Position numbers and translations under genes: made by a program. This document shows, in pieces, positions 17,176 to 26,003 of a DNA stretch of 64,000 nt. Numbering within the stretch: the stretch's first letter is position 1; each line of letters opens with the position of its first letter. The DNA is from Dyella_B nitratireducens (GTDB lineage Bacteria > Pseudomonadota > Gammaproteobacteria > Xanthomonadales > Rhodanobacteraceae): contig NZ_CP064032.1 of the NCBI RefSeq assembly GCF_049532905.1, positions 2,170,001 to 2,234,000 on the forward strand, written 5' to 3'. Under the pieces are notes generated by a model. It saw nothing but the letters and a program-made list of their open reading frames with translations, had not been told where the DNA came from and did not search any database.

Positions 17176-18012
17176 TCATCGCAGTGCAATGTTGTGAAAA
17201 ACGCCGATAACACCTTTCCAATCATGCCCGCTCCAACATGCCTTGGCTGCGTTGAGATTCGCATCGTCTGCATGCCTCTTCTCCAGCAAGTGCATGGCAT
17301 ATGCGGCCCATCCCTGCAGTGCTTCGCTTGACCAAGGCGTCCCGGTTTCGTTGAAATCGCGATAGAAAATGACTCTTCCGGTATGACGGAACCGGCTCCA
17401 TTCACGGAAGAGAAATCGCAGCTCGGACGTCGTAATGGGAACACCGGTGCCACCGGAACTCAGCGGAAATGTCTTCTTCGACACCACGTCCGCAATGACG
17501 ATGCCGTCCAGGATGTAGTGGACTTTGCAACCCTTGCGGGATACCGCATCTTCGATACCGAACTTGCATGCACGCCGCACGGCAAGCAGTCCTTCCAGAT
17601 CGGCAAGCTTTTTCGGATCGAGGTCAGCCTTGGAAAGCCCCGAAGCAAGCTCGTCGCCTTTTGCCAGCGACCTCATGGATGCCATCTTGGTGTTCTGTGG
17701 CGCAAACTTCGGATGGCGCTGTAATGCTTGCTGGTAGGCGCTTACGTCCAAATCGGAAGATACGGGAACCTGTAAAACCTGCTCCGAAAAATCCGTGTGG
17801 GTGATGGGATCATTGAAGGCATGGATGAACATCTTGCTCTTCTGTGTCACCCGCGCCCAATGCTCGGCGCGCTCGCCGGTGGAACGCGGATCGCCTTCAC
17901 CATCCCCGGTCGACTTGTCGTTGATGAAGCGATCGACATAAACATCGCATTGTCCCGTTATGCCGCAAACGAGATCTTCGCGATAGTTGAAGTTTTCCGT
18001 AAACGTTGCCAT
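17176..18012 (-). CDS. Hypothetical protein paralogous to the middle of the FYVE-finger protein
   Basis: 278 residues, ATG at 18012. The segment at about 157-222 (KGCKVHYILDGIVIADVV, then TTSELRFLFREWSRFR and RVIFYRDF) aligns with the region just before the FYVE finger in the upstream protein (TGRIHFHLTGMGDLAG, TSRELRYVRRFWLRFQ, KVTFYNGY). The two genes are adjacent and probably arose by duplication. There is no zinc finger here; instead a C-terminal helical tail (about 225-278). No signal peptide or membrane helix. Function unknown; the shared domain is conserved at polar and aromatic positions as an enzyme would be, but no catalytic motif can be named. Confidence 0.65.
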   Translation of the reverse strand: MATFTENFNYREDLVCGITGQCDVYVDRFINDKSTGDGEGDPRSTGERAEHWARVTQKSKMFIHAFNDPITHTDFSEQVLQVPVSSDLDVSAYQQALQRHPKFAPQNTKMASMRSLAKGDELASGLSKADLDPKKLADLEGLLAVRRACKFGIEDAVSRKGCKVHYILDGIVIADVVSKKTFPLSSGGTGVPITTSELRFLFREWSRFRHTGRVIFYRDFNETGTPWSSEALQGWAAYAMHLLEKRHADDANLNAAKACWSGHDWKGVIGVFHNIALR

Positions 18013-18107
18013 CTCGCTATTCCCTATTCCCTATTCCCTGGCGACATATCGGCTTTCAAGACAAGAAATACGCCCATCCGGAGCACGTCGATGCCGGCAT
18101 GCAACGG

Positions 18108-19064
18108 TCAAAATGTCGATGGCGCTCCACGATTGAAAGCTACATAACACTGGTGACAGACACGCACCGCGCCAGCTTCTCTCGCATCGCCCGGCCGTTG
18201 GACCGGGTATCTGAGGCGAACCCGATCCGGCGAACAGTCATCGCAAACGCAAGAGCCGCAAAGTCTGCAATGGTGTCGCCATCGCACCGGAAATGCCCGG
18301 CTGAATTCTTCATTGCAACGGGCACATCGCGGCGTATCCGCTTGCCAGGCGGCAATCCACGGCGGCAGCACCATGACCGGTGCCAGCCCCGCGGTATAAC
18401 CGTTGTAAAAGGTAACCTTGTCCTGGAACCGCAACCAGAAGCGCCTTACGTAACGCAACTCCCTGCTCGTGACGTTGTGGGAAAACCCGCCGGTCTTGCC
18501 AAGCGGGCCTGCCAGATCGCCCATGCCAGTGAGGTGGAAATGAATACGTCCGGTCGGGCGCGCAAGCGCGCTTTCCAGGGCTGTCTTCGACCACCGGGTA
18601 CCCATTTCAAGGCCTCCTGCATCGGCCTTGGTACCTGTTGCCCCCCTTGAATAATTTTTTGGCTGACCCGCCTTGTCCACATTGCTGATATGGGCGCCTG
18701 CAGGAAAATGTGTGCTCTTTATCGGCAACTGATTGAACCTGGCATAACTTGCTCCGGTCATTCCGGTTTGCGGCCGCGCACGTGCTTGACCTTGGAAGAT
18801 TTTCCAGTCGTCCTCGGCTGTCCGGCCACCTCGACGTTTGATGTCAATGGTGCGTGGTCCCAAACCGATCAAGTCCTGTTCCAATTGAACCGCAGCGTTC
18901 AAGTCCGCATACAAGGCATGGCCCGCACCTGGCACGTTGATGCCAAAATGGATGTCGTCATTTACGTCCAATGCAATATTCGGAGCTAGGCCCAACTCAG
19001 GAATCGACGCTCCATTCATGGTCGCCAACCCCACCCCTCTCGTCATTCCTTGTGCCAAAGGCAT
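18108..19064 (-). CDS. FYVE-type zinc-finger protein in the T6SS operon, candidate effector
   Basis: 318 residues from the ATG at 19064, chosen because GAGGAG lies seven bases upstream. The C-terminal domain (about 236-310) has every FYVE hallmark: the WxxD motif (W240QAD), the basic core WRHHCRLCG (262-270) and a final RVC (301-303). Eight Cys ligands fit the pattern: C247, C250, C266, C269, C274, C277, C303 and C306. In eukaryotes this finger binds phosphatidylinositol-3-phosphate on endosomes; it is rare in bacteria. The middle (about 165-222) is shared with the next gene. The N-terminal ~160 residues (ending near GGLEMGTRWSKT) are of unknown fold. There is no signal peptide. It follows clpV by 41 bases. 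A role as an anti-eukaryote effector is inferred; the zinc finger itself is directly visible. Confidence 0.8.
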   Translation of the reverse strand: MPLAQGMTRGVGLATMNGASIPELGLAPNIALDVNDDIHFGINVPGAGHALYADLNAAVQLEQDLIGLGPRTIDIKRRGGRTAEDDWKIFQGQARARPQTGMTGASYARFNQLPIKSTHFPAGAHISNVDKAGQPKNYSRGATGTKADAGGLEMGTRWSKTALESALARPTGRIHFHLTGMGDLAGPLGKTGGFSHNVTSRELRYVRRFWLRFQDKVTFYNGYTAGLAPVMVLPPWIAAWQADTPRCARCNEEFSRAFPVRWRHHCRLCGSCVCDDCSPDRVRLRYPVQRPGDAREAGAVRVCHQCYVAFNRGAPSTF

Positions 19065-19105
19065 GGCAGACTCCTCGAAAGTTAAGAGCAAATTCGAATA
19101 GCCGT

Positions 19106-21841
19106 TTACTCAAACGCGTAAGAAAAATCTCCGTCTTTCACACCCACCTGGGTGCGCGTTACAGATGCTCCATCGATCATGCGCAACAAGAACTCGCGGC
19201 TGATATCAGGTAGCATCGAATTGGTCAAAATCGCATCGATCATGCGCCCGCCCGACTCGCTCTCGGTGCAGCGGCTCACCACCAGCTTCACCACGTCCTC
19301 GTTGTACTCGAACGGAATCTTGTAGCGTGCCTCGATACGCTTCTTGATGCGGCCAAGCTGCAGCTTCACGATCTCGCCCAGCATCTGCTCGCTCAACGGG
19401 TAATACGGAATCGTCACCAGGCGACCCAGCAATGCAGGTGGGAAGATTTTCAGTAGCGGTTCGCGCAGTGCCTTGGCCATCCCATCCGGATCGGGCATCA
19501 GGTCCGGGTCCTTGCACAGGCTGGCGATCAGGTCGGTGCCGGCATTGGTGGTGAGCAGGATCAGGGTGTTCTTGAAATCGATCTGGCGGCCTTCACCGTC
19601 TTCCATCACGCCCTTGTCGAAGACCTGGAAGAAGATTTCGTGGACGTCGGGATGTGCCTTCTCCACTTCGTCCAACAGCACCACGCTATAGGGTTTGCGG
19701 CGTACGGCCTCGGTGAGTACACCACCTTCGCCATAACCGACGTAGCCGGGAGGTGCGCCTTTCAGCGTGGAAACGGTGTGCGCTTCCTGGAATTCGCTCA
19801 TGTTGATCGTGATGAGATTTTGTTCGCCACCGTAGAGCGCTTCAGCCAATGCCAATGCGGTTTCGGTTTTGCCGACGCCGGAAGTACCGGCGAGCATGAA
19901 GACGCCGATCGGCTTGTTGGGATTGTCGAGACCAGCGCGCGAGGTCTGGATGCGCTTGGCGATCATTTCCATGGCGTGGTTCTGGCCGATCACGCGCTGG
20001 CTCATGAGCTTGGCCAGATTCATGACCGTTTCCAATTCGCTCTTGACCATACGGCCGACGGGAATACCAGTCCAATCCGCCACCACGGACCCTACTGCGG
20101 TGTAGTCGACCGTGGGAAGAATCAACGGATGTTCGCCTTGCAGCTCGGCGAGCTGTGTCTGCAATCCATGCAGTTCCTCAAGCAAGCCGGCGCGTTCGGC
20201 GTCGCTGAGTTCAGGCGATACGTTCTCGGCTACCGCTTCGGCCTCCACTGCTTTTTCCAGCTTGCTGCCGGTGCCTTCCACGGGTGAATGATCGCCACGC
20301 AGCTTGGCGCGGATGGCAAGGATTTTTTCGACCAGTGCTTTCTCGGCCTGCCAATTGGCTTCGAGTTTTTCCAACCGTGCTTTTTGCTCGGCGAGTTTTT
20401 CGTTGGCGACGGTTTCGCGTTCAGCCACGTTCACGCCGACGGTTTTCTCGCGGGCAATGATCCCCAGCTCCGTTTCCAGCGCCTGGATGCGTTTGCGCGT
20501 GTCGTCGACTTCCGGTGGCACGGCGTGCTGGCTGATGGCGACGCGCGCGCAAGCGGTATCCAGCAGGCTTACCGCCTTGTCCGGCAACTGGCGTGCAGGA
20601 ATATAGCGATGCGAGAGCTTTACCGCGGCCTCCAGCGCTTCGTCGAGAATCTGCACGCGATGGTGCTTCTCCATCACGCTGGCGACGCCGCGCATCATCA
20701 GGATGCCCTTTTCTTCACTGGGCTCGTCCACTTGCACGGTCTGGAAGCGACGGGTGAGCGCGGGGTCTTTCTCGATGTGCTTTTTGTATTCGGCCCAGGT
20801 GGTGGCGCCGACCGTGCGCAAGTTGCCGCGCGCCAATGCAGGTTTGAGCAGGTTGGCCGCGTCGCCGGTACCGGCGGCACCACCGGCACCGACCAGCGTG
20901 TGCGCCTCGTCGATGAAAAGAATGATCGGCTTGGGAGAGGACTGCACTTCTTCGATCACCTGGCGCAGGCGGTTTTCGAACTCGCCTTTCATGCTTGCGC
21001 CGGCTTGCAGCAGGCCGACGTCGAGCGTGCGCAGTTCCACGTCCTTCAATTGCGGCGGTACGTCGCCAGCAGCAATACGCAATGCAAAACCTTCTACCAC
21101 CGCGGTCTTGCCCACACCGGCTTCACCAACCAGCATCGGGTTGTTCTGACGGCGGCGCATCAGAATATCGACCACCTGGCGGATTTCTTCGTCACGGCCA
21201 ACGATGGGATCGATCTTGCCGTTGCGGGCCTGCTCCGTCAGATCGACGGTGAACTGGCGCAAGGCCTCCTGCTTGCCCATTTGCGCCGGCGGAATCGCGC
21301 CACTGGCTTCGCCCGGTGCGGCGGCACTGCCGAGGCGGAAACCATCGTTGGCGCTTTGACCATCTTCAGGCGAACCGCTGACCACCTCGGCGAATTTCTC
21401 CGCCAGGGTTTCGGACTTGACCTTCTCGAATTCCTTGGAGATGTTGAGCAGCGTGTTGCGCAGGTTGCGTGTACGCATCGCGCCGAAGATGAGGTAGCCG
21501 CTGCGAACCTGCGCTTCGCCGAACATCAGCGTGGCGAACACCCAGGCGCGCTCAACGGCTTCCTCGACGTCGCTGGAGAGATCGGAAATGCTGCTGGAGC
21601 CGCGCGGCAGGCGATCCAACGCATCGGTGACGTCGCGCGCCAGATTGGAAGGATTGAGGTTGAACTGCTTGACGATGCGGTGCAGATCCGAGTCCTGCAA
21701 TTGCAGGATCTGGTGAATCCAATGCACCAGCTCGACGTAGGGGTTCCCACGAAGCTTGCAGAACACCGTGGCGCTTTCGATGCCGCGGTAGGCTAATTTG
21801 TTGAGCTTGCCGAACAGTGCACTGCGACTGATTTCTGCCAT
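19106..21841 (-). CDS. clpV: ClpV (TssH) AAA+ ATPase
   Basis: 911 residues, the family's usual size. An N-terminal Clp-N double repeat (about 1-160) recognises the contracted TssBC sheath. The first AAA+ domain has Walker A GEAGVGKTAVVEG and Walker B ILFIDEAHTLVG. A coiled middle domain (about 410-560) is lengthened by an acidic insert around KLEKAVEAEAVAENVSPELS. The second AAA+ domain has AGTSGVGKTETALALAE and VVLLDEVEKAHPDV. ClpV disassembles and recycles contracted sheaths. It follows the tsi2-like gene by 42 bases, and the unfamiliar effector block follows it. Confidence 0.96.
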   Translation of the reverse strand: MAEISRSALFGKLNKLAYRGIESATVFCKLRGNPYVELVHWIHQILQLQDSDLHRIVKQFNLNPSNLARDVTDALDRLPRGSSSISDLSSDVEEAVERAWVFATLMFGEAQVRSGYLIFGAMRTRNLRNTLLNISKEFEKVKSETLAEKFAEVVSGSPEDGQSANDGFRLGSAAAPGEASGAIPPAQMGKQEALRQFTVDLTEQARNGKIDPIVGRDEEIRQVVDILMRRRQNNPMLVGEAGVGKTAVVEGFALRIAAGDVPPQLKDVELRTLDVGLLQAGASMKGEFENRLRQVIEEVQSSPKPIILFIDEAHTLVGAGGAAGTGDAANLLKPALARGNLRTVGATTWAEYKKHIEKDPALTRRFQTVQVDEPSEEKGILMMRGVASVMEKHHRVQILDEALEAAVKLSHRYIPARQLPDKAVSLLDTACARVAISQHAVPPEVDDTRKRIQALETELGIIAREKTVGVNVAERETVANEKLAEQKARLEKLEANWQAEKALVEKILAIRAKLRGDHSPVEGTGSKLEKAVEAEAVAENVSPELSDAERAGLLEELHGLQTQLAELQGEHPLILPTVDYTAVGSVVADWTGIPVGRMVKSELETVMNLAKLMSQRVIGQNHAMEMIAKRIQTSRAGLDNPNKPIGVFMLAGTSGVGKTETALALAEALYGGEQNLITINMSEFQEAHTVSTLKGAPPGYVGYGEGGVLTEAVRRKPYSVVLLDEVEKAHPDVHEIFFQVFDKGVMEDGEGRQIDFKNTLILLTTNAGTDLIASLCKDPDLMPDPDGMAKALREPLLKIFPPALLGRLVTIPYYPLSEQMLGEIVKLQLGRIKKRIEARYKIPFEYNEDVVKLVVSRCTESESGGRMIDAILTNSMLPDISREFLLRMIDGASVTRTQVGVKDGDFSYAFE

Positions 21842-21883
21842 GACGCTATCGCCCCTTAATTGATCGTTTTCACTTACGCATAC

Positions 21884-22111
21884 TTACGGACGAACGAGTT
21901 TCTGGTACGGCGGAAGATTACTGATCGTCCGCTGTGCTTCCTCATATCCAGTCCGCAATTCCTGTGCAGCTTTCTCGTAGCTCAACAGCAGCAACTCCAG
22001 ATCACCCGCTTCGGGGCTGTCATCTGTCTCCAATTGCTCTGTGATCTGATGAATCTTTGCATCGACAGCTTGAATCGCCATCATCAACGTCGAACCGCTT
22101 ATCTGAGGCAT
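21884..22111 (-). CDS. tsi2: Tsi2-like immunity protein
   Basis: 75 residues, all helical. It matches Pseudomonas Tsi2 (77 residues) almost end to end: TLMMAIQAVDAKI (Tsi2 TLMVAIQCVAART), QLETDDSPEAGDLELLLLSYEKAAQEL (Tsi2 LQNDDPQNAAELEQLLVGYDLAADDL; only fragments are compared here) and LPPYQKLV (Tsi2 LPPYDRLI). Tsi2 is a cytoplasmic dimer that binds and silences Tse2. It follows the toxin by 20 bases and has TGGAG as ribosome site. Sequences were recalled from memory, so percentage identity is not given. Confidence 0.88.
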   Translation of the reverse strand: MPQISGSTLMMAIQAVDAKIHQITEQLETDDSPEAGDLELLLLSYEKAAQELRTGYEEAQRTISNLPPYQKLVRP

Positions 22112-22131
22112 ATTGCTACTCCACTAACTCG

Positions 22132-22578
22132 TTACGCCCGGGAAAGCTCAACCGACCGTGCAATCGCGTTGCGCGCAAAATTATCCAAGGCTCCCTTCAT
22201 GGCCTCCTTGGTCATCATTTCCTTGGCCTCTATCTGATAGTGTGTGGCCTTGAACCGCTTGTTGTAACCAGTATTTTTGACAACGAGCGAATCAGGAATG
22301 GGGGTGCTATCCGGTATCTCGAAAGACAACCAGCCTGGCGCGGTGAAAACGGCAGCCCGGTCAAACAGAGACGTGCCACCTCCAGGCATCACCCATTCAA
22401 CGCCTTCCTTGGTTTTCAAGTCCACGTCGGCGTTGCGAACGTCACCACTCTTCAGCGTCTTTGGATAGAAATCCGGGTAAAGAACGCCAGGCACAGGCTG
22501 CTCATCACGCATGAGCCCATGCGGAAATTGCTCAATCCGACAGGATCGATATAAATCCACTTTGGTCGTTTCTGACAT
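22132..22578 (-). CDS. tse2: Tse2-like cytoplasmic toxin (ADP-ribosyltransferase-fold)
   Basis: 148 residues, ATG at 22578 behind AAGGA. The C-terminal half tracks Pseudomonas Tse2: GGGTSLFDRAAVF (Tse2 TGGTSVFDRAGVL), EIPDSTPIPDSLVVK (VIPDGTDIPPDLKVK), YNKRFKATHY (YNKRLQATHY) and LDNFARNAI (LDNFVRNAI). The N-terminus VDLYRSCR matches Tse2's LTLYRAV, the NAD-site-like strand. Tse2 is a small bacteriostatic toxin delivered through the Hcp tube, and it needs Hcp for stability. Unlike in P. aeruginosa, where tse2-tsi2 lies away from H1, here the pair is embedded between tssG and clpV. The Tsi2-like gene follows directly. Confidence 0.88.
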   Translation of the reverse strand: MSETTKVDLYRSCRIEQFPHGLMRDEQPVPGVLYPDFYPKTLKSGDVRNADVDLKTKEGVEWVMPGGGTSLFDRAAVFTAPGWLSFEIPDSTPIPDSLVVKNTGYNKRFKATHYQIEAKEMMTKEAMKGALDNFARNAIARSVELSRA

Positions 22579-22629
22579 GCCAATTTCCTTTCGACAAACG
22601 AGCCATTTGTTCCACGATGGGGAGTCGCC

Positions 22630-23652
22630 CTACCCCACCGGCCTCAACACCACATCATCGTTATCCGCTTTGCGTTGTTGCTGCCCCAACCACGTGGTCA
22701 GCCCCATCCGCCCGCTCTGCCCCATCCGCGTGGTCGGCACCTCATCGCCCTTGAGCACGAGTTGCACGTCCCACGCTTTTTCTTCGCCCACATAGGTTTT
22801 CACTGCCGCGACCAGCTGGCGCAGTGCTTCGCCGCCCGGCAGGAAGTTGTTGAACTGCGATCTCGTCAGCGGTCCCAGCCGCAGGCGGAAACGTTGCTGC
22901 GCGCCCCACACGTATTCGCCGATCACCGCGGTGGAACCGAGGCACGCCACATCGCGGGAGTGCCCCAGGCGCAGGTGCGCCGAACTCGGCAAACGCATCC
23001 ACTCGGTGGTGAACTCGATCACGCTCACCGGAACACCAAAAAAATGTTCCAGTAGATGTTTCAAGCCTTCCGCATTGCGTGCCTGCGCCAGCAGGCGTCC
23101 TGCGAAGAAATGCTTGTAGCGGTCCGGCAAGGCGTCGCGGCCTTGCAGGTTGGCCGTGGACAAGCCCACCAGCGCGCCCATGTAAAGACTGAAACGGTCC
23201 TCTCCGGGGCGATCGAGCTGGATGGTCGGCTGCGCGTCGGCCCACACGCGATAGAACAGACTCAACATGCGGTGATGAAAGATGTCCGCGAACGCGATGA
23301 AGGTGCTATCGCGCGAGTTGAGCTTGCGGTCCAGGGCGTATTCGGTCAGATGCAGCGGCAACGGTGCATTAGGACCGAACAGACCGAAGAACAGGCCATA
23401 CATGCGTGGCGGCTTGCCATCGGCCCGCTGCTCGAAGCGATCCACGGTGCGCGGCGCAAACGCCAGTGACGGGGTCTGGCACAGGCGCACGGGATCTTCC
23501 GCCGGCTTGGTGGAACGTCCGAAGCGCGGGCGGTCGGGATGCGCGCATTCGAGCCAGCGCAGCGCTTCGAAAAATTCGAAGGCTTCCGGCTGATCGCGCA
23601 GCGCGTTTTCCAGCGCTACAGGATCTGGCGTTTGCCGAGTCGGGCCGGCCAT
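22630..23652 (-). CDS. tssG: TssG baseplate protein
   Basis: 340 residues, normal for TssG. The conserved start region (AFEFFEALRWLECAHPDRPRFG) and central motifs (FFGLFGPNAPLPLHLTEYA, DIFHHRMLSLFYRVWADAQP) are clear. TssG forms the wedge with TssE and TssF that joins the sheath to the baseplate. It overlaps the end of tssF by 37 bases, indicating translational coupling. The Tse2-like gene follows 51 bases downstream. Confidence 0.95.
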   Translation of the reverse strand: MAGPTRQTPDPVALENALRDQPEAFEFFEALRWLECAHPDRPRFGRSTKPAEDPVRLCQTPSLAFAPRTVDRFEQRADGKPPRMYGLFFGLFGPNAPLPLHLTEYALDRKLNSRDSTFIAFADIFHHRMLSLFYRVWADAQPTIQLDRPGEDRFSLYMGALVGLSTANLQGRDALPDRYKHFFAGRLLAQARNAEGLKHLLEHFFGVPVSVIEFTTEWMRLPSSAHLRLGHSRDVACLGSTAVIGEYVWGAQQRFRLRLGPLTRSQFNNFLPGGEALRQLVAAVKTYVGEEKAWDVQLVLKGDEVPTTRMGQSGRMGLTTWLGQQQRKADNDDVVLRPVG

Positions 23653-25499
23653 CGAGCCACCTCGTTGCGTTCCAGGGTACGCAGCACGGTTTCGGTGAAG
23701 GAGTTCACCGAGACGTAGCGCGCAAAGAAATGCCGCATCACCGAACCGAGCAGAAAGGCCCCCGTTCCTTCAAATGCGCCGTCATCGCACGTCAATGTGA
23801 TTTCCAGGCCGCGCCCGAAGGCGATCGGTCCCGGCACCGGAATACGCCTGACCACGGGTTGGCAGGCCACCGCCTTGACGCCTTCGATCTGGCGGCGGGC
23901 GCTGGCATCGAACTCATCGCAGTACAAGGTCAACATTTCGCGTAGAGCTGCTGCGCCCTCTTCACCGCTTTCGCCCAGCAACGAGACGTAGTTGAGTTGC
24001 AGATGGCTGAGCAGACGCCATGCGGTTTCACCATTCGCGGTGGGCGCGCGCGGCTTGGTCGGGCCGGCTACGCAGCGGATGGACGTGATCGGTGCGCCGG
24101 TTTCCAACGTGAAATCAGTACGCGACTTGCCCACCGGCATCTGCAATGGCAGATCGCGGTTGGTGCACATCAACATCATGCCGATCTGCCGCAAATTGGT
24201 GGAATACGGCGCATCGTTGGCGTCCACCAACGAGATGAATATTTCACTGCCCACGTAGCTAGAACGCGCGCCATGCAGTTTCTGCCGCGCGGATAGCAGG
24301 CGTGGTTCGCGGCGCATGGTATAGAAGGCCGCACTGCCGCTGTGCCAGACACGTTCATCGCATCCGTAGAACGGCTGAAAGCGCTGCTCAGGTTCCGCCT
24401 TATCACCGAAGCCTTCCACCTGGCTCATGCTGTGCACTTCAAAATCCATCGGCCGCGTGCGGTCGGCGAGCACGTGGTATTCGGTTCTGCCTTGCTGCAG
24501 ATGGATACGATCGGCGCGACGTGGGAACAGGTTGATGGCCGGCGTGCAGAACAGCCGGAAATTGCTGGTGTCGACAGCGTTGTGCAACCGGGCGACGCTG
24601 CGGTCGAAGAAGACGGTGAGATCGAACTCGGTGGCCTGCGAACGCGCGAGCACCTGTTTCAAACCGGTGAACACGGCGAACAAGAAGCGCTCAGGACAGG
24701 CGAAATATTCCTGCAGCAGGCGATAACCGCTAAAGGAACGATCGGAATACGGTAGCAAGGCCTCGTTGTCCGCAAAGCCCTTGTCGCGAATGGCCGATGC
24801 ATCGAAGTGTTCGACCAGCATGCCGCTCGGGCTCGGCATGCGCACCACGAAGCCTTGTGCGTTGCCCAGCAATTGCTCATACAGGCGCTTGGGCAATTCG
24901 TCGGCGCCCGCAATGAAGACCGGCAGCTCGTCCATTGCCAGCATATTGGCTTGGGCGCCAGCGGTGATGACGAATTTCAAGCGCAGGCCGGCACGCACGG
25001 TCTTGCCGGCTGGAATCGGCACGCTGGCAGCCGCAATGGCGGCCGGTGTTTCAAAGTACTTGGCTTCGACCAGTTCCAGCGGCCACAGGGTGACGTCGTG
25101 CGCGGTGCGGTATTCGCAGGCGGTGCGATCGTCGTTGGAGATCAGGCTGCGCAGCGCGGTGTTGCGCGCGACGGTGTAGCCGGTGGCCAGCGCACTTTCT
25201 TTCGTGTCGGGATTCAGCTGCACGACCGCCATCGATGGGATGGGTGACAGGTAGTGCGGGTAGATCATTTCCATCAGGTGTTGCGTGAACACCGGATACT
25301 GCGCATCGAGCTTCAGCTGGATGCGCGCTGCAAGGAAGGCAAAACCTTCCAGCAGGCGTTCAACGTAAGGATCGGCGCACTCGAAACCTTCCATGCCGAG
25401 GCGACCGGCAATCTTGGGGTATTCGCGCGCGAATTCCGCGCCCATTTCCCTGACGTGTTGCAGCTCGCGGTTGTAGTAGCGCAGCAGTCTGGGGTCCAT
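23616..25499 (-). CDS. tssF: TssF baseplate protein
   Basis: 627 residues from the ATG at 25499, which overlaps the tssE stop (TAATG). The family start MDPRLLRYYNRELQHVREMG is nearly canonical, followed by EFAREYPKIAGRLG and DPYVERLLEGFAFLAARIQLKLD. Longer upstream reading of the frame runs inside tssE and is not real. TssF with TssG makes the baseplate wedge around VgrG. Overlaps at both ends (tssE, tssG) show tight coupling. Confidence 0.95.
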   Translation of the reverse strand: MDPRLLRYYNRELQHVREMGAEFAREYPKIAGRLGMEGFECADPYVERLLEGFAFLAARIQLKLDAQYPVFTQHLMEMIYPHYLSPIPSMAVVQLNPDTKESALATGYTVARNTALRSLISNDDRTACEYRTAHDVTLWPLELVEAKYFETPAAIAAASVPIPAGKTVRAGLRLKFVITAGAQANMLAMDELPVFIAGADELPKRLYEQLLGNAQGFVVRMPSPSGMLVEHFDASAIRDKGFADNEALLPYSDRSFSGYRLLQEYFACPERFLFAVFTGLKQVLARSQATEFDLTVFFDRSVARLHNAVDTSNFRLFCTPAINLFPRRADRIHLQQGRTEYHVLADRTRPMDFEVHSMSQVEGFGDKAEPEQRFQPFYGCDERVWHSGSAAFYTMRREPRLLSARQKLHGARSSYVGSEIFISLVDANDAPYSTNLRQIGMMLMCTNRDLPLQMPVGKSRTDFTLETGAPITSIRCVAGPTKPRAPTANGETAWRLLSHLQLNYVSLLGESGEEGAAALREMLTLYCDEFDASARRQIEGVKAVACQPVVRRIPVPGPIAFGRGLEITLTCDDGAFEGTGAFLLGSVMRHFFARYVSVNSFTETVLRTLERNEVARWPARLGKRQIL

Positions 25500-26002
25500 T
25501 AGCCGAAGCTCTCCGAAACATTGAACTTGCCTGTTTCCAGGTCCACTTCGGTCTTGAGATAGAGATTCAGCGGAATCGGCTGCGCCCACATCTCCGACTC
25601 GATGTTGAACGTGAGCGATTGGCGATCCATGCGCTTGAGATCGGCATTGATGATCACGCGCAACGTGTTCGGGGTAAGCCGTGGCTCGAACGCGAGAATG
25701 GCTTCGCGGATCTTCCGTTGCAGCACTTTGGCATCGACGCCAGCGACCGCCACACCGGTGAGATCGGGAATGCCGAAATTGACGACCGAGCGCGCCACGT
25801 CCGGGTAATCGGCCAGATCGTCGTCGAGGCCGAGATTTACGCAATTGAGCAGCCAGGAAATATCGCGCGCTACGCAATCGCGCAGGCGCGTCGCGGAAAT
25901 CACGCGTTTCTCACGGCTTTCTTCGGCCTTTGCCGGTTCATCATCGGCCAGCCGATCCAGCAGCGATGGCTGCAGGCGTTCCTGGGTAGTCAGCTCGGCC
26001 AT
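25499..26002 (-). CDS. tssE: TssE (gp25-like) baseplate protein
   Basis: 167 residues, ATG at 26002 (MAELTTQERLQPSLLDRL, the family-typical start). The gp25 domain is seen in RDCVARDISWLLNC, VVNFGIPDLTG and ETAILAFEPRL-like REAILAFEPRLTPNTLRVI. TssE caps the sheath at the baseplate. Its start codon is only two bases from a MITE-like inserted element (26004-26270), so its original leader, between tagJ and tssE, has been displaced. The message just ahead of ATG is now CAGGCTCTT, with no strong ribosome site. Upstream in-frame codons lie inside the element and are rejected as start. Confidence 0.92.
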   Translation of the reverse strand: MAELTTQERLQPSLLDRLADDEPAKAEESREKRVISATRLRDCVARDISWLLNCVNLGLDDDLADYPDVARSVVNFGIPDLTGVAVAGVDAKVLQRKIREAILAFEPRLTPNTLRVIINADLKRMDRQSLTFNIESEMWAQPIPLNLYLKTEVDLETGKFNVSESFG

Positions 26003-26003
26003 A

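Noticed and set aside
20288..21796. 502-codon plus-strand frame opposite clpV
   Set aside because: Antisense shadow; clpV on the other strand is unambiguous and no domain is seen.
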